Assembly (NCBI GenBank): GCA_029204225.1 | Contig: CM055109.1 | Coordinates: 24,206,422-24,270,421, forward strand | Length of the DNA stretch: 64,000 nt | Direction of reading: 5' to 3' | From: Diphasiastrum complanatum | Taxonomy: Eukaryota; Streptophyta; Lycopodiopsida; Lycopodiales; Lycopodiaceae | Shown: piece after piece, positions 45,995 through 57,250 of the stretch | Layout: each line of letters begins with the position of its first letter | Position numbering within the stretch: position 1 is the stretch's first letter | Program-made: the position numbers and the translations under genes | Notes under the pieces: generated by a model | Seen by the model: only the letters and a program-made list of their open reading frames with translations | Told to the model about the DNA's origin: nothing | Database searches by the model: none

Positions 45995-46740
45995 AGGGGC
46001 AACAACCAAGGATTAAGGATTAAAGGTCAAGGGCCAAGAGCCAAGGGCTAAGGGCTAAGGTCCAAGGGAGAAGGGTTCAGGGCCAACGAGCAATGCCTAA
46101 GGGCTAAGGGCCAAGTGCTAAGGCTAAGGGCCAAGGACCAAGGGCTAAGGGGCAAAAATTACGAGTTAAGAGCCAAGGGCCAGGGGTTAGGGGCCAAGCG
46201 CTATGGGCCAATGGTGAAAGGCCAAGTGTCTAGGGCCAAGGGCCAAGGGCTAGGCATTAAGGTCCAAGAATCGAGGGCCAAGAATATAAAAAGACAAAGA
46301 GACAAGGGCTAACGACCAAGGGCTAAAATTTAGGATTTAGGATTTAGGGCTAAGGGCTTAGGATTGAGGATTTAGTGTTAAGGGTTTAGGTTTAGGGTTA
46401 AGGATTTAGGGAGAAGGATTTAAGTTTTAGAGTTGAGGCTAGGGTCTTAGGGTTTAGGACTAAGGGTTCAGGGTTAAAGATTTAGAAACTAGGGTTTAGG
46501 ATTTAGGATTTAGAATTTAGGGTTAAGAGCTTAGGGTATAAAATTTAGTGTTTAGGATTAGGGCTTAGGGTCTAGGGTTAAGGTCCAAGGGTTTAGGGTT
46601 TAGGTTTTTAGTTTTAAGATTTAAGATTTAGGGCTTAGGGCTTAGACTTTAAGCTTTAGGGCTAAGTGCTTAGGGCTTAGGGTGTAAGATTTAGGGTTTA
46701 GGGCTAAGGATTTTGGATTTAAGGTTTAGGGTTTAAGATT
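45995..46740. repeat. Degenerate telomere-like heptamer array, plus orientation
   Basis: The first part consists of GGGCCAA / GGGCTAA units; from about 46325 it becomes TTTAGGG, TTAGGGT and AAGGGTT variants. The plant telomere unit is TTTAGGG, so this resembles an interstitial, strongly diverged telomere-like satellite. The inverse composition occurs at 62166-63490. Confidence 0.9.
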
Positions 46741-46744
46741 TGTT

Positions 46745-47860
46745 GGAGGGTTTGCGGATCTTAGGGATCTACGTCGGTCTACTTTGTTCTGGCTTTTGCA
46801 ATTAATGCAAACAGGTTAGGAGTAGTTCAGGATGGAAGCAACTACTGGATCTCTGCCTTAACACCTAGCTCCATCTGCGCTCTCTGAAGGCCGGCACCAT
46901 TGCAACGTCAGATGGAGCTATGTGTTAAAGCAGATGTAGCAACTACTGGATCTCTGCCTTAACACCGCATCGTCTATTAAATCGCATTAAATACATGTGC
47001 ATGGTTGTTGTTTGATTCCTTGATCTTCATTTTGACGGGATGAAGTTTGTCTTTTGCCCTAACTGCCGTACAGTGAAAGGCGAGCACTACGTAAATTATC
47101 AGTTCTATGCCGATGATCTGCATAGGTTTCCGACTACGTGGATCTGTATAACAGAATTGCTAAGGTGTTTCCACGACGCAAGATATTGTCAAGCATAGAG
47201 GTGATGGGCAGAGGATTACAAGGCATGATTTCTTTTCCGCTTTGAAGATACTCAAGAGGGAAATCGGTGGTGTGCCGGGAATGTTTCTATGGACGGCTGA
47301 TCGTTCCAAAGAAAACGGTTTTCTAGTTGAAAAAGTTGCCTAGTGTTTACTGTAAGATAAATCATGTAGTTCAGTTCAGTTTGCCATCAATGCATTCTTG
47401 ATCTCTCCGCTCTCCATCCTCTTCTACTTCAGATGCTTCAGCGTTATCTTTGAAAGCCTGAACACTTTTATAATGTATTGAGGTCTGCTAGAAAAAAGGG
47501 GTTGTTTTCTCATTTTGTCTCTGATATTGGCAATCCAAGAAGGCTGAAGAATGGAATTAAATTTCTTTTGTTGGAGGATTACGGTTTTATGTGGAAGTTC
47601 CTCTCTAGCTTTATTTCATTCATACGAATCCACAGAAATCTGCCACATTGTTCCGCTGATCCGGACTGATGCTGATTTCTGGAACCGTTCCAGATTGATC
47701 GTTCTGGAACGCTGTAAATCTGTGATTGATCATTGTTCCTTCCCAGCTCTTCTTCTCGTCTGCTCTTGTGAGAAGCTGGATGCCATTAAACTTATTCATT
47801 ACCAATGAGTGTTGGTGCGAGAGAGATAATTCCGATGGCTTCGGCTTTAGTAGCTCACTC
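46745..47860 (+). other. Coding-like remnants without a recognised family
   Basis: 47036-47160 reads GMKFVFCPNCRTVKGEHYVNY with a CPNC pair. 47478-47810 contains overlapping frames with DYGFMWKFLSSFISFIR and FWNRSRLIVLERCKSVIDHCSF. No single frame stays open. These may be a decayed gene; I cannot name it. Confidence 0.3.
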
Positions 47861-47869
47861 CTTCCTGGA

Positions 47870-48130
47870 ACGAGGAAGCGAGGGGCCATCAAGAGATAGC
47901 TTTAACATGGATTTCGATACGCTGTATCGAAATCCGTGTTAAAGATTGTTAAGTTAAGTTAAGTTAACATAAATCACGTAAGCCTCCCAAATATTAAAAA
48001 GGGGACATTTTGTTGATACAGAGAAGTGGGCGAGGGGCGATAAGATATAGTTGAACAAGGATTTGGATAAGGTGTATCAAATCCCTATCAAAGATTGTCA
48101 AGTTAATTTAACTTAACGTAAATCACGTGC
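47870..48130. repeat. Duplicated hairpin unit
   Basis: 47902-47942 forms a hairpin with 19-base arms and a 3-base loop, with one G-T mismatch. It is followed by AAGATTGTTAAGTTAAGTTAAG and AAATCACGT. A diverged second unit at about 48028-48130 repeats GCGAGGGGC, GGATTT, AAGATTGTCAAGTTAA and AAATCACGT. Confidence 0.8.
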
Positions 48131-48569
48131 AATAAAGAATTTGGATCGACGAGCCTGCAACCGGCCAGCCTTAAGGTCAAACTAATCCAACCACCAGGAT
48201 GTCCACAATCCATGGGACTTGGGACTCGGGACACAACCTCACCAGCTCCTTGTACGAAGTCTGTGACCCATGACCGTCTCGTGACTCGTGCGACATCGTG
48301 AGCCATGACTCTTGAATTAGTTTAAGCCAATATTATTAGTACCTTTATTTTGTTGTTTTTGTAAATTTGAATATAATTAAAACATAGACATATTCTCTAA
48401 ATAAAAATTAAAAAACGTACATGTATAGGTAATTGCAATGGAAATAGACATATAAATAGCAAATCAAAAAATTAGTACAAAGTAAAAAATTATGTAGGTT
48501 TTTGGGAGATTTTGAACATACTTTTTTTGTTGACCTTTTTCATATACAAAAAAAACATATTTTTGTAGG
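48131..48569. other. No gene seen
   Basis: Short frames only. The right part is AT-rich and may be the 3' UTR of the LINE on the minus strand. Confidence 0.4.
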
Positions 48570-51500
48570 TTTATAATTTTTCACATGTTTGTATTTTAAA
48601 AATATTAGAAGAACACGTCATTTTTAAGATTTGTATGCACAAAAAACATGGTTTTTGTGAAATGACCTCCTTTTTGTCAATTTTGAAAGATTTCTTAAGG
48701 AGAAATTTGCAATGTTTCTCATTCAACTCGCAATGGTGTTTCGAATCAACCGAGCTAGCATGGTAGTTTGTATTCGTGAAAGACTGGCCAAGTGTGAGGA
48801 GGGGAGACCTGTACACCATGCCTCTGCCGCATATAAAGTCATGGGGGTGACAATGCTATCAAAGAGGCGACACTTACTACGAGCATCTTGGATGGACTTC
48901 CGGAAACCAAATCACTCTAGCTGAACAAGGGAGGCATGTCCCTTCCCCAGTCGAGTGGTGGCGGCCTGTCTCATGCTAAAAGTAGGACCTGAGAAAAGGA
49001 TCCCCATGTATGTGTAGGAAGGGACAACCTCTAGAACCTGTCCACCCAAAATAAGCTCCTGTCGCTGCATGAATGCTCGCGAAGTGTTGAAGACCATAAC
49101 CTTGGTCTTCTCAATGTTCACCCCTAGGCCCCATTTGGTGCAAAACTCATGCAAGAAATCCAACTATCACTGAAGACCCTCTATGGTAAGTGAGACCAAT
49201 ACCACATCATCGACATAAAGGAGGATAGCGTTCAAGATGTCCCCAAGCCTGCAATTTGCACCAGCACACTGTGTAATGACTCTCTCTAACTCATTAATAT
49301 ACAGGCCGAAGAGGATTGGTGAGAGAGAGCAACCCTGCTTCACCCCAATAGAGCTCCAAATGTGATCGAATATGCCATTGCTATGCTGAAAACATCCCAA
49401 GACACACTCATAAAGCGCCATCACAACAAGAATGATGTTAGTGGAGAATCCAAGGTCTCAAAGTCTCTGGATGAGCAATGAGAGAGGAACATAATCAAAG
49501 GCTTTCTTGAAGTCCACAAAACAACAGTAAACCCTCTCTCTCCTGTGCTTAGCCTCCTCAATCAAGGTCTGTAATGTGAAGATGTGATCTACAGTAGAAT
49601 AATGAGCTCAAAAACCTGCCTGACCCATGGCATGTAGTCTCGTAGTCTCCACCTTTGTGCTCACAACAGACTGTAGGATAGTACCATATAGTTTCGCCAG
49701 GACATGCCCAATCATAAACCAATCATAATGGTGTGGTAGTTACTCAGAATCATGGGGTCACCATTCTTATGGATGGGGTGGATAATGTTAGTGCACTAGG
49801 ATGATGGGAAACCGAAAACAACTGCGGAGTTAAGAAGGGTGGCTATAGTCGGGGCGAGTAAGTCAGAGGCATGGGAAAAAAGTTCAGATTCAAGGTCTTC
49901 AATATCTCTGGCCTTGTGGGGCTTCATCTTCTTAATGGCGGTAAGTACCATGTCAGATGTGAAGAAGGAAAACTTAGCTGGCTGTGGATATATAGAGATA
50001 GGCGAGTCAGTAGGGATGGTATTGTCATGCCCACGACTGGTCTCGGGTAGTGTGTCCATGCTAAAGATCGGAAGACCAACAACCCGTAAGTTAGTTATGA
50101 CTATAAGAGAATTGGGGCCCTTATGTGTATATGGTCATAATTAATGGCTGTAGGCCTAAACTCTTGATGGTGGATTTGTATGGGTCTATCAGTGAGTCAT
50201 TGGAGAACTGGATGATGTGGCCTAGATAGGCTGCAGAGGTGTCCAGTGAGGTGTGATAGTGCACTACTAGTGGTGCATGGGTCTTGGAGGGTATAAGGAT
50301 ACCTATTGGGCTCTCACTAGTGTATACTTAATTGTGAGATTGGTAGCCGTATGCTACTGGTGTGAAGCCTCATATCTCTTTGTGATTGATCCATAGCTTG
50401 GGGGCTAGATTTGTTCGATCTAGGTTTGGTTGGGTTGGTTTGTCCACCATCTGTTTCCCTTGTGTTGCTTGTTATTGGCATGTTTAGAATAGGATTCTTG
50501 GTTTAGGACTTTACAAGTATACAAGCTAGCATAATCATTCCAAATGCGAAGGTCCTCCAAGAGAGGTGGTGGAGAACGAGGAATTTACTCACGTCAAAAA
50601 GTGCCCAAAGAAGAGCTGAAAAGAAGGTCAATATGACGTTTCCCTTCAGAATCATCATAGGAACGCTTCTTACGGTGGAGAACACGATGGTAGGAGCGTC
50701 GTGAAGATCGAAGCAGATGTGGGACATGGATGCATGAATAGGTTACTGATTGATGAAGAGAATGACACGTGGTATCGTACCATGGAGGGTGCGGTGGTCG
50801 AGTTGTGCGTCGAGTATTTTTGGGATGTGGTTTTGTGGGGAGGGCTAGTACTGATGCAGTCGTGTGGAGAGAGGTGGTGAGAAAAGCAGCCTAGGTGTCG
50901 ACTGTACTGTCATGAGGAAAAGAGTATAAAAGTGAAGCCAAGGACTGTCGATACTGTGGCATGTGAGTGGGATCAAATATCTATGTGGGTGTTCAGGTAA
51001 GCATGGGTGTAGATGAATGAGTGGCCGATATCTAAGGAGAGAAATGAGTGCTCGGAAAGGGTGGTGGGGAAAACGTGGAAGTTAGAGACTGTGGGTATAA
51101 AGGGTAGTGACTCCATGAGATAGTCAACGACACTATGTCCTCCACTGTGAGGGTGGCATGTATAACTGTCTGAATGTGGCCAACAAGGTAAGACATTATA
51201 AATGGCTAGCTCATGTGCCTCTCCAAACTATAGTAAGTGCTCCCCATATGAAGTAGTAGGTCCCAAACTATCCGCGGAGGTCCTGGTAACTCCAAGCATA
51301 TCAATGTCAAGGGCACCAGCACAAAACTGATCAGTGGTGTCGAAGAACTATGTCTGTCTCGAAGATGTCTGGGCATTAAAATTCCCTGTGAGGAGAATAT
51401 GCCCCCGCTCTGAGAATTTGATAATATCTGGTGAGAGGTCCTGATATGGAAAACCAATACCCTCAGAAAAGATGAGGACTCTGGTGGAAAGTAACATGCT

Positions 51501-52250
51501 ACAATAGAAAGTAGCACTCTGGTGGTTGAGATAACTGAGGAAATGAGGGCGCTAGGCTTGGTGCCTTTCTTCAAGATTGCTGCCCATGAATCTTTATGCT
51601 GCTTGTCCAATCAAGCGACTTTGGACTGTAGCAAGTTCTTTTCCTTTAGTAAGGAGACCATTACTTCTTTCAATTGTGAAAGTTATTGCTTCAAGAACTG
51701 GAGATCTGATCTCATTTGGTCAGCTTCCCAAGAGAAAAAGAGTTTAGTTGATTTGGAGGGAGTGTAGAGAATGGATGCCGTGGATGGAGGAGCTGTGTGT
51801 GAAGATGACGCAGAAGAGGAAGATGATAAAAGAGAGTGGGGGGCATTAGTGAAAAAAGATGAGGTGGAGGGGGTGCCACGACAATAGCAGACACATTGGA
51901 CAATGTTGAGGGTGGAGGTTGCGGTAGCGAGGGTGGAGGTTGCAGTAGTAGAGAGGGTGGAGGTTACAACCATAGCGAGGATGAAGGTGGCATCAACAAT
52001 GAGTGTGGAGGTTTCATCAGCGGGGGGGGGGGGGGGTGGGGTGGGGTAGTTGTGATAACAACAACGAGGGGGAGAGAAGTTGAGATGGTGGTAGCCACGA
52101 GGTGGGAAAGGGATGAGGTGGCACCAGCGGGGGGGTGGGGGCAGTGAAGGGAGAGGAAGTTGTGACAACAACAACGAGGAGGAAGAGGGTTGATATGGTG
52201 GCAACCATTGAATGTGTGTCAAGGTCTTCATCCATAAAAATAGTAGATCC
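48570..52250 (-). mobile_element. LINE (non-LTR retrotransposon), minus strand, decayed
   Basis: From right to left: a Ser/Pro-rich N-terminal frame (52231-51683) with ILYTPSKST, a coiled coil, and SWAAILKKGTKPSA. Next is endonuclease-like sequence around 51.4-51.1 kb (GHILLTGNFNAQT). RT: AHYSTVDHIFTLQTLIEEAKH, VYCCFVDFKKAFDYVP (49.5 kb), GVKQGCSLSPILFGLYINEL and a LLYVDDVVLVS catalytic loop (49.2 kb), GVNIEKTKVMVF, then SIVTPMTLYAAEAW in the C-terminal region (48.8 kb). The motifs are in the canonical order. Stops throughout the endonuclease part mark it as dead. No target duplication or poly-A tail was identified. Confidence 0.88.
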
Positions 52251-53290
52251 CTTCAAGCAACCTCTTTTACGTAGAACCTTTCAGGTTCATTAAGAATTGA
52301 AGTCATCAAAGTGTAGGATGTGTATGGTTGAGTGACTTCTCCTTGTATACCTTTGCCAAGATAAGTGAGCCTTGAAGGCTCGGCCCTTGCCCTTTAGGAT
52401 GTCCTTGGAGCTCTCGGGTCTTGAGGTGGATCCTCAAGATTCTGATCATTTTGTTGCTCCTCTCTCCTTGGAACTCTTGGATCTTGAGGTGGATCCTCAA
52501 GATCTTGATCACTTTGATGCTCCTCCTCAAAACTTGCAAGATCTTTGACATCAAGATCATATGTTGTCCTCCCATGCACATAAGTATTCTTTGAACTTGG
52601 TGTTCCATCCTCCACCTTGGCACACTTGACTTGGTCTTTAATGGTTGTTATAGTCTTCTTTTTGCCTTTGATTGAGAAGTTTTCATTCTCATCATCATTA
52701 TGTAAGTTCAAGGAACCATTCCTCTTCCTCACATATTGCATTCTACTCTCCTTGGCTACAAGCACACTATGCAACTTGTTAATGGATGGTAAAATGTCTT
52801 GAATGGCAAAATTCTGGACTAAATTGGAGAATTCATCTCCAAGACCATTAAGGATGATATGAACAAGCTCATTGTCATGAATTTTGTCACCTATGCAAGC
52901 TAGCTCCTTGTTGAGTGACTTAATTCTAAACACATATTCTTGTGCTCTTTCACAACTTCCTCTCATACTTTGCAAGATCTGATTCTTTAGCATAAGCACT
53001 CTTGAAGTATTTTTAGGTTCATATATTGCCTTCAAGGAGTCCCAAGCCTCCTTGGATGAAGTACAAAATGTAACCACAACAAGAAGATCATTACTAACAT
53101 TCAGTCTTGCTCTCTTCTTGTATTTTACTTGTTCTTGACCTCCTTGAGGTTCTTCCTCAACTCCAAGAACAATATCATAGAGGTCATGGATCACAAATAG
53201 TGATTCCATTCTCAGTTTCCAAATGGAATAGTTTGTGGAAGTTAGCCTCCCCCTACATTCTAACAAAAATCCACCAATGGATGACTTTAT
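52250..53290 (-). mobile_element. Copia gag fused to the pre-RT linker (internal deletion), minus strand
   Basis: 53266-52394 is an open 290-codon frame starting NYSIWKLRMES, with NTSRVLMLKNQIL, CIGDKIHDNELVHIILNGLGDEF and ILPSINKLHSVLVAKE. A second part contains two near-identical copies of DQ(D/N)LEDPPQDPR(V/A)PR. In the next frame the sequence continues SRLTYLGKG and TLMTSILNEPERF, corresponding to the linker before copia RT (compare SRLTYDEKGKQV at 55.35 kb). Zinc knuckle, protease and integrase are therefore deleted. Homology ends at about 52250 against the LINE. Confidence 0.85.
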
Positions 53291-53867
53291 GAATGATTAC
53301 CTATGAGATGCACAAAGATCTCTTGATAATGAATGATCTAAGTCAGACTTCTAGCTTTCTAAGAAGCTTCTAATCTTATTCCAATGAGCCTAGCTCAACT
53401 TGGATGATGGTAAAATAGATCCACTCAAAAATCCTAGCAAATCACTCCTTCAAAAGATTGATTCTAGCACTATTTTGCTTGAAATTTCACACACACATAA
53501 GAACTGAACAAATCAGCCTTATATATCTGATCTAATGTTTCAAAATGAATTTCTTCAATGACTCAAATCACTACTTGATCATTATCATTCAATGGATTGA
53601 ACCTAGATCTAGACAATGCACCAAAAACCTTGAATTTTGGACTAGTATGCACATTTTTGGATAAAAAACACTAAAGGAAGTTAATTTGAAGGTTGCTGTA
53701 CAATTTCACACGTGTGGACAGTACTTCAGCAGCCCACAAATCGATCTTGACCAAAAATAATGATGATATCCCTCTCCTTGAACTCGCCCTCTCAAGTAAA
53801 ACTCAAAAACAACACATTGTCAATGATTTCACAAGAACTATTAATCATTTAGATCACTCTTAGACTT

Positions 53868-53880
53868 GGATCTGATACCA
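53868..53880 (-). other. Copia primer binding site
   Basis: Minus-strand TGGTATCAGATCC lies directly beside the LTR end at 53881. TGGTATCAGAGC-type sites pair with initiator Met tRNA in many plant copia elements. Confidence 0.85.
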
Positions 53881-54727
53881 TGTCAATTTTCAGAGAAAAA
53901 ATACAATCATGATTGTACTTATCAATCATTAAGAGTTATTGATTGCGTAATCCAAAGATCTATCAAGTTCTAGGTGTTAGATCTTGATCTAGATGCTCTA
54001 CACTATGATTTAAGCAAGAGCAATGGATCATATGATTAAAAACATGGATGAGCGGTCTCACACATGTGGAGGACAGTACCAGTACGGTTTATTTATAGAG
54101 AGTAAAGTACTCAAGCTTACAAATGCATTTTAATCATAAAAACTCAAGACAATACAAGCAAGACTAGAATTTGCCAATGTCACATTAACTTCTCATTGAA
54201 TTGGTTGATCTCTTTATAGATCAAGTACATCCATGATCTGTGTACTGTTTAGCAAGCCTTCACATGTGTGAAGAGTGCCTTGTCATCTAGATCCATCAAT
54301 AGGAGTCAAATATGATCCTTATCCAAAGTTGACTTTCTCACTCAAGCTAGAAACCAACAACTAGTCTCCACAAAAATAGGGATATTTCCTATAAAATAGG
54401 ATCTAATAAAATCTTTTTATCTTATCACCTACAAGCTTATCCACATGTGTGAATGGCAACTTGACATGTGTGAGTAATAACTCATTCACATGGAAGTGCA
54501 ATCTATTTACATAAAGTTTGACCAAAAAGACCAATTTCAAGATTCTACTCAAAGGTCAATTTCACACTTGTGTAGATCTAGCTAAAATCAATCTAACTTA
54601 ATAAAAGTGACTTATGTACATTATTTCACGCGTGGAAATAGGCTCCACACATGTGAGATCTCACTATGAACATAGATTTTAAGATTAACATGCTATATTA
54701 ACCAAGTTGGAAGTGATAATTTCAACA
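53881..54727 (-). mobile_element. 5' LTR of the gag-only copia element
   Basis: Minus-strand ends are TGTTGAAATTATC (54727) and ATTGACA (53881), 847 bases in all. The primer site follows at once. The LTR interrupts the RT reading frame of the copia copy to its right (sequence LLSQGFVMSEY ends at the border), so this element inserted into that one. Confidence 0.88.
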
Positions 54728-55991
54728 ATACTCACTCATAACAAAGCCTTGAGAGAGTAAAAAAGTATTAAGCTTAGCATACCAACTCCTTGGTGCTTGC
54801 TTAAGGCCATACAAACTCTTTTGTAGAAGACACACATGATTTGGCTTTGTAGGTGAAATGTAGCTCTCGGGTTGTTCCATGTACACTTCTTCCTCAAGAT
54901 CACCATCCAAAAAAGCATTTGTAATATCCAATCGCCATAGATCCCATCCATAAAGAGTGGCAAAAGAGATGATGACCCGAATGCTTACCATCTTTGCCAC
55001 GGGTTCAAAGGTTTCATCATAATCAATACATGTTCTTGAGCATATCCTTTTGCCACCAACCTTGCCTTATGCTTATTGCTAGATCCATCTTGGTTTGTCT
55101 TCACCTTGAAGATCCATTTACATCCAATAGCTTTCTTGTCCTTAGGTAACTCCACCAATCTCCATGTTTCATTCTTCATAAGAGCTTGATACTCAAGATC
55201 CATTGCTTGGATCCACTCCTCTTTGTTCTTTGCTTCATCTACACAAGTAGGTTCATCAAAAGAGGTTATGAAAGCAAAGTGTGTACCTCCAATAACTTGC
55301 TTACCTTTCTCATCATATGTGAGCCTTGAAGGTATTTGCCTTTGCCTTGATATTCTCCTTGGCCTTTGGCTTGATTAAGGTCCTTCATCATCACCATCTA
55401 AAGTAGGATCCATGTCATCACCATCAAGGATATTAGATCCATCGACAACATCATTACTTGAAGACACCTTTGGAATATTTTCCTCATCAAATGACATCTC
55501 TACCGACAATCACCTTAGTAGTAGTAGGAATGTAAACCTTGTAGGCTTTACTCACCTCACTATATCCAGCAAATATACCTTTCCTTGAAGATGAATCCTC
55601 CTATGCTCTATCATCAAGAGTTATATTGACATAGCAAGTACATCCAAAATTTTAAGAAAGTTGACACTCAGCCTCCTCTTGAATAGCATCTCAAAAGGTG
55701 TTCTTCCATCCAATATAGCACTCGGCCAGCTATAGCACACAACAAAGCTTGATCCCAAAATGGTTTTGGAAGATTAGCACCTAACCTCATGGCTTTGGCA
55801 CTTTCACATAAAGTTCTATTCTTCCTCTCGGCCTTGGTTGAGATATACTCACCACCATTGTCACTCAAGCATTTGATCCTTGTAGAAAATTGGTTCTCCC
55901 TTGCATTATTGAACTTCACAAAGACATCATACACTTTTTCTTTGTCCTTTAGTGGATAGATCCAACAAAATCTACTAAAATCATCAATGAA
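54728..55991 (-). mobile_element. Copia element, integrase to RT, minus strand (left part of a split copy)
   Basis: Integrase: DVFVKFNNARENQF, IKCLSDNGGEYIS, AERKNRTLCESAKAM. Linker: SRLTYDEKGKQV and THFAFITSFDEPTCVDEAK. RT: WIQAMDLEYQALMKNETW, IGCKWIFKVKTNQDG, ARLVAKGYAQ, LDITNAFLDGDLEEEVYM, KSLYGLKQAPRSWYAKLN. It is interrupted by the LTR at 54727 on one side and by the complete element at 55997-61296 on the other. Several frameshifts are present. Confidence 0.92.
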
Positions 55992-55996
55992 AGTTA
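55992..55996. other. Target site duplication, left copy
   Basis: AGTTA here and at 61297-61301 flank the complete LTR element. Confidence 0.95.
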
Positions 55997-56650
55997 TGTG
56001 AGAGATTTCAACTAGTTTAGTCTAGTTTAGTCACATTTTGGTAAATTGTCAATAAGAGGCCAAAACTCATTTTAGACTTAGAGATAAACCTTTTGAAGTT
56101 ATATTAGTTTAAAATAAATTCAATAAACACTTTTGGAAAGTGTGGGAAAGTTGGTAGTCGAGTTTGAGAGAGATTCAAATTTGAACTTTGGGTACATTGA
56201 ATCTAGACCCAAAGATAGTAGGATTTACATTTTGGAGGGAAAGCCAAGTGGCCAAATAGGGTTTGGAAACTCTATAAAAGGATGTAACTCGTGGAGAGAC
56301 ATATCTTCTCTCTTCTCTCTCTCATTTCATCATCATACAAGGTTTTCTTTGGGTTCTACTACTCATTGGTGCACTATCTTGGTGATACTTTGCAATCTTG
56401 TGTGTAGAATGCTCATATTTTGCTATTTTCAGTTTCACACGTGTGAAATACAGTAGGGTACTGTAATTGTACGGAAAGCAAACATATTTTATGTTTTGGT
56501 TCATGTTTGATCAATATCTCTTAGAGTTTGCATCTCATTTTGTATGTAGATGCTGATTTTTCTACATTGGCAGGATTGTTGGTTTGCTCCTTATTGTATC
56601 CAAAGATTAGGGACATGGATTGGATCTTGAATGATCTGAAATACTTCACA
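55997..56650 (+). mobile_element. 5' LTR of the complete non-autonomous copia-type element
   Basis: 654 bases, TGTGAGAG to CTTCACA with matching TGTGA/TCACA ends. It differs from the 3' LTR by about 19 substitutions and one 11-base indel (near 56474). A TATA-like CTATAAAAGG at 56272 lies after GGAAACT, with a CT-rich leader after it. Confidence 0.96.
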
Positions 56651-56662
56651 TGGTATCAGAGC
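56651..56662 (+). other. Primer binding site
   Basis: TGGTATCAGAGC directly after the 5' LTR, complementary in type to initiator Met tRNA, as in most plant copia elements. Confidence 0.93.
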
Positions 56663-57250
56663 TCTTGTGTTTCAGGTTATGAAAGGATCAGCCACCTTTA
56701 GCAAGGATTTGGAGGAGTTACCAATGGTAGAGCATGCTAGATTGATCTCTACTCAAAAATCAGCATTTTTGCATGTGTAGAATTGATCTTTTGTAGGTCA
56801 AAACTCAATATAGGGCTAGATACTTGATCAATCCCGATTTCACACTTGGTTTACTGGAATTAGATGATTTTTGGTGCATTAGGAAGGTCTCATTGGAGTC
56901 TACAAGAAGATATACCAAGTTTCTAGAAATTGCATGTAGAATTTGAGATATTCAATTTTTTGTGATTTTGTCAAAATCCTAATTTTGATTGGATCTCTAG
57001 TTTGTGAGGTTACTAAACTTCATTTGAGTGTGTTTCAATCTTAGGAAGTGGCAAGAATCATTAGATTGAGAATAGATCATAGGTTGATCAAGATTTTACT
57101 ATTCTATGTGTTGATTTTCTTGTTAGAAGTGCTAGAAGAGATTTGAGAGGTTCCATATCTTTGTTATTTCTTCTTGAGTTCATTGTTGACATTCAAGAGA
57201 GTGCTTTGTGCATTGGAACATGTTGAAAGAGAAGATCAGGTCACTTGAAC
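56663..57250 (+). other. Untranslated leader of the non-autonomous element
   Basis: About 590 bases between the primer site and the ATG, without a coding block. A packaging signal would be expected here in a non-autonomous element but cannot be seen by eye. Confidence 0.6.

Noticed and set aside
46115-46312. Repeated Lys/Gly/Ala ORF
   Set aside because: Translation of the telomere-like heptamer array, not a gene.
45995-46740. True telomere or chromosome end
   Set aside because: Units are highly degenerate, internal and flanked by unique sequence; at most an interstitial telomere-like satellite.
47036-47160. Zinc-finger gene from the CPNC motif
   Set aside because: Frame is short and interrupted, and a single Cys pair is not sufficient.
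51896-52147. Gly-rich plus-strand ORF
   Set aside because: Shadow of the Ser/Pro-rich 5' frame of the minus-strand LINE.
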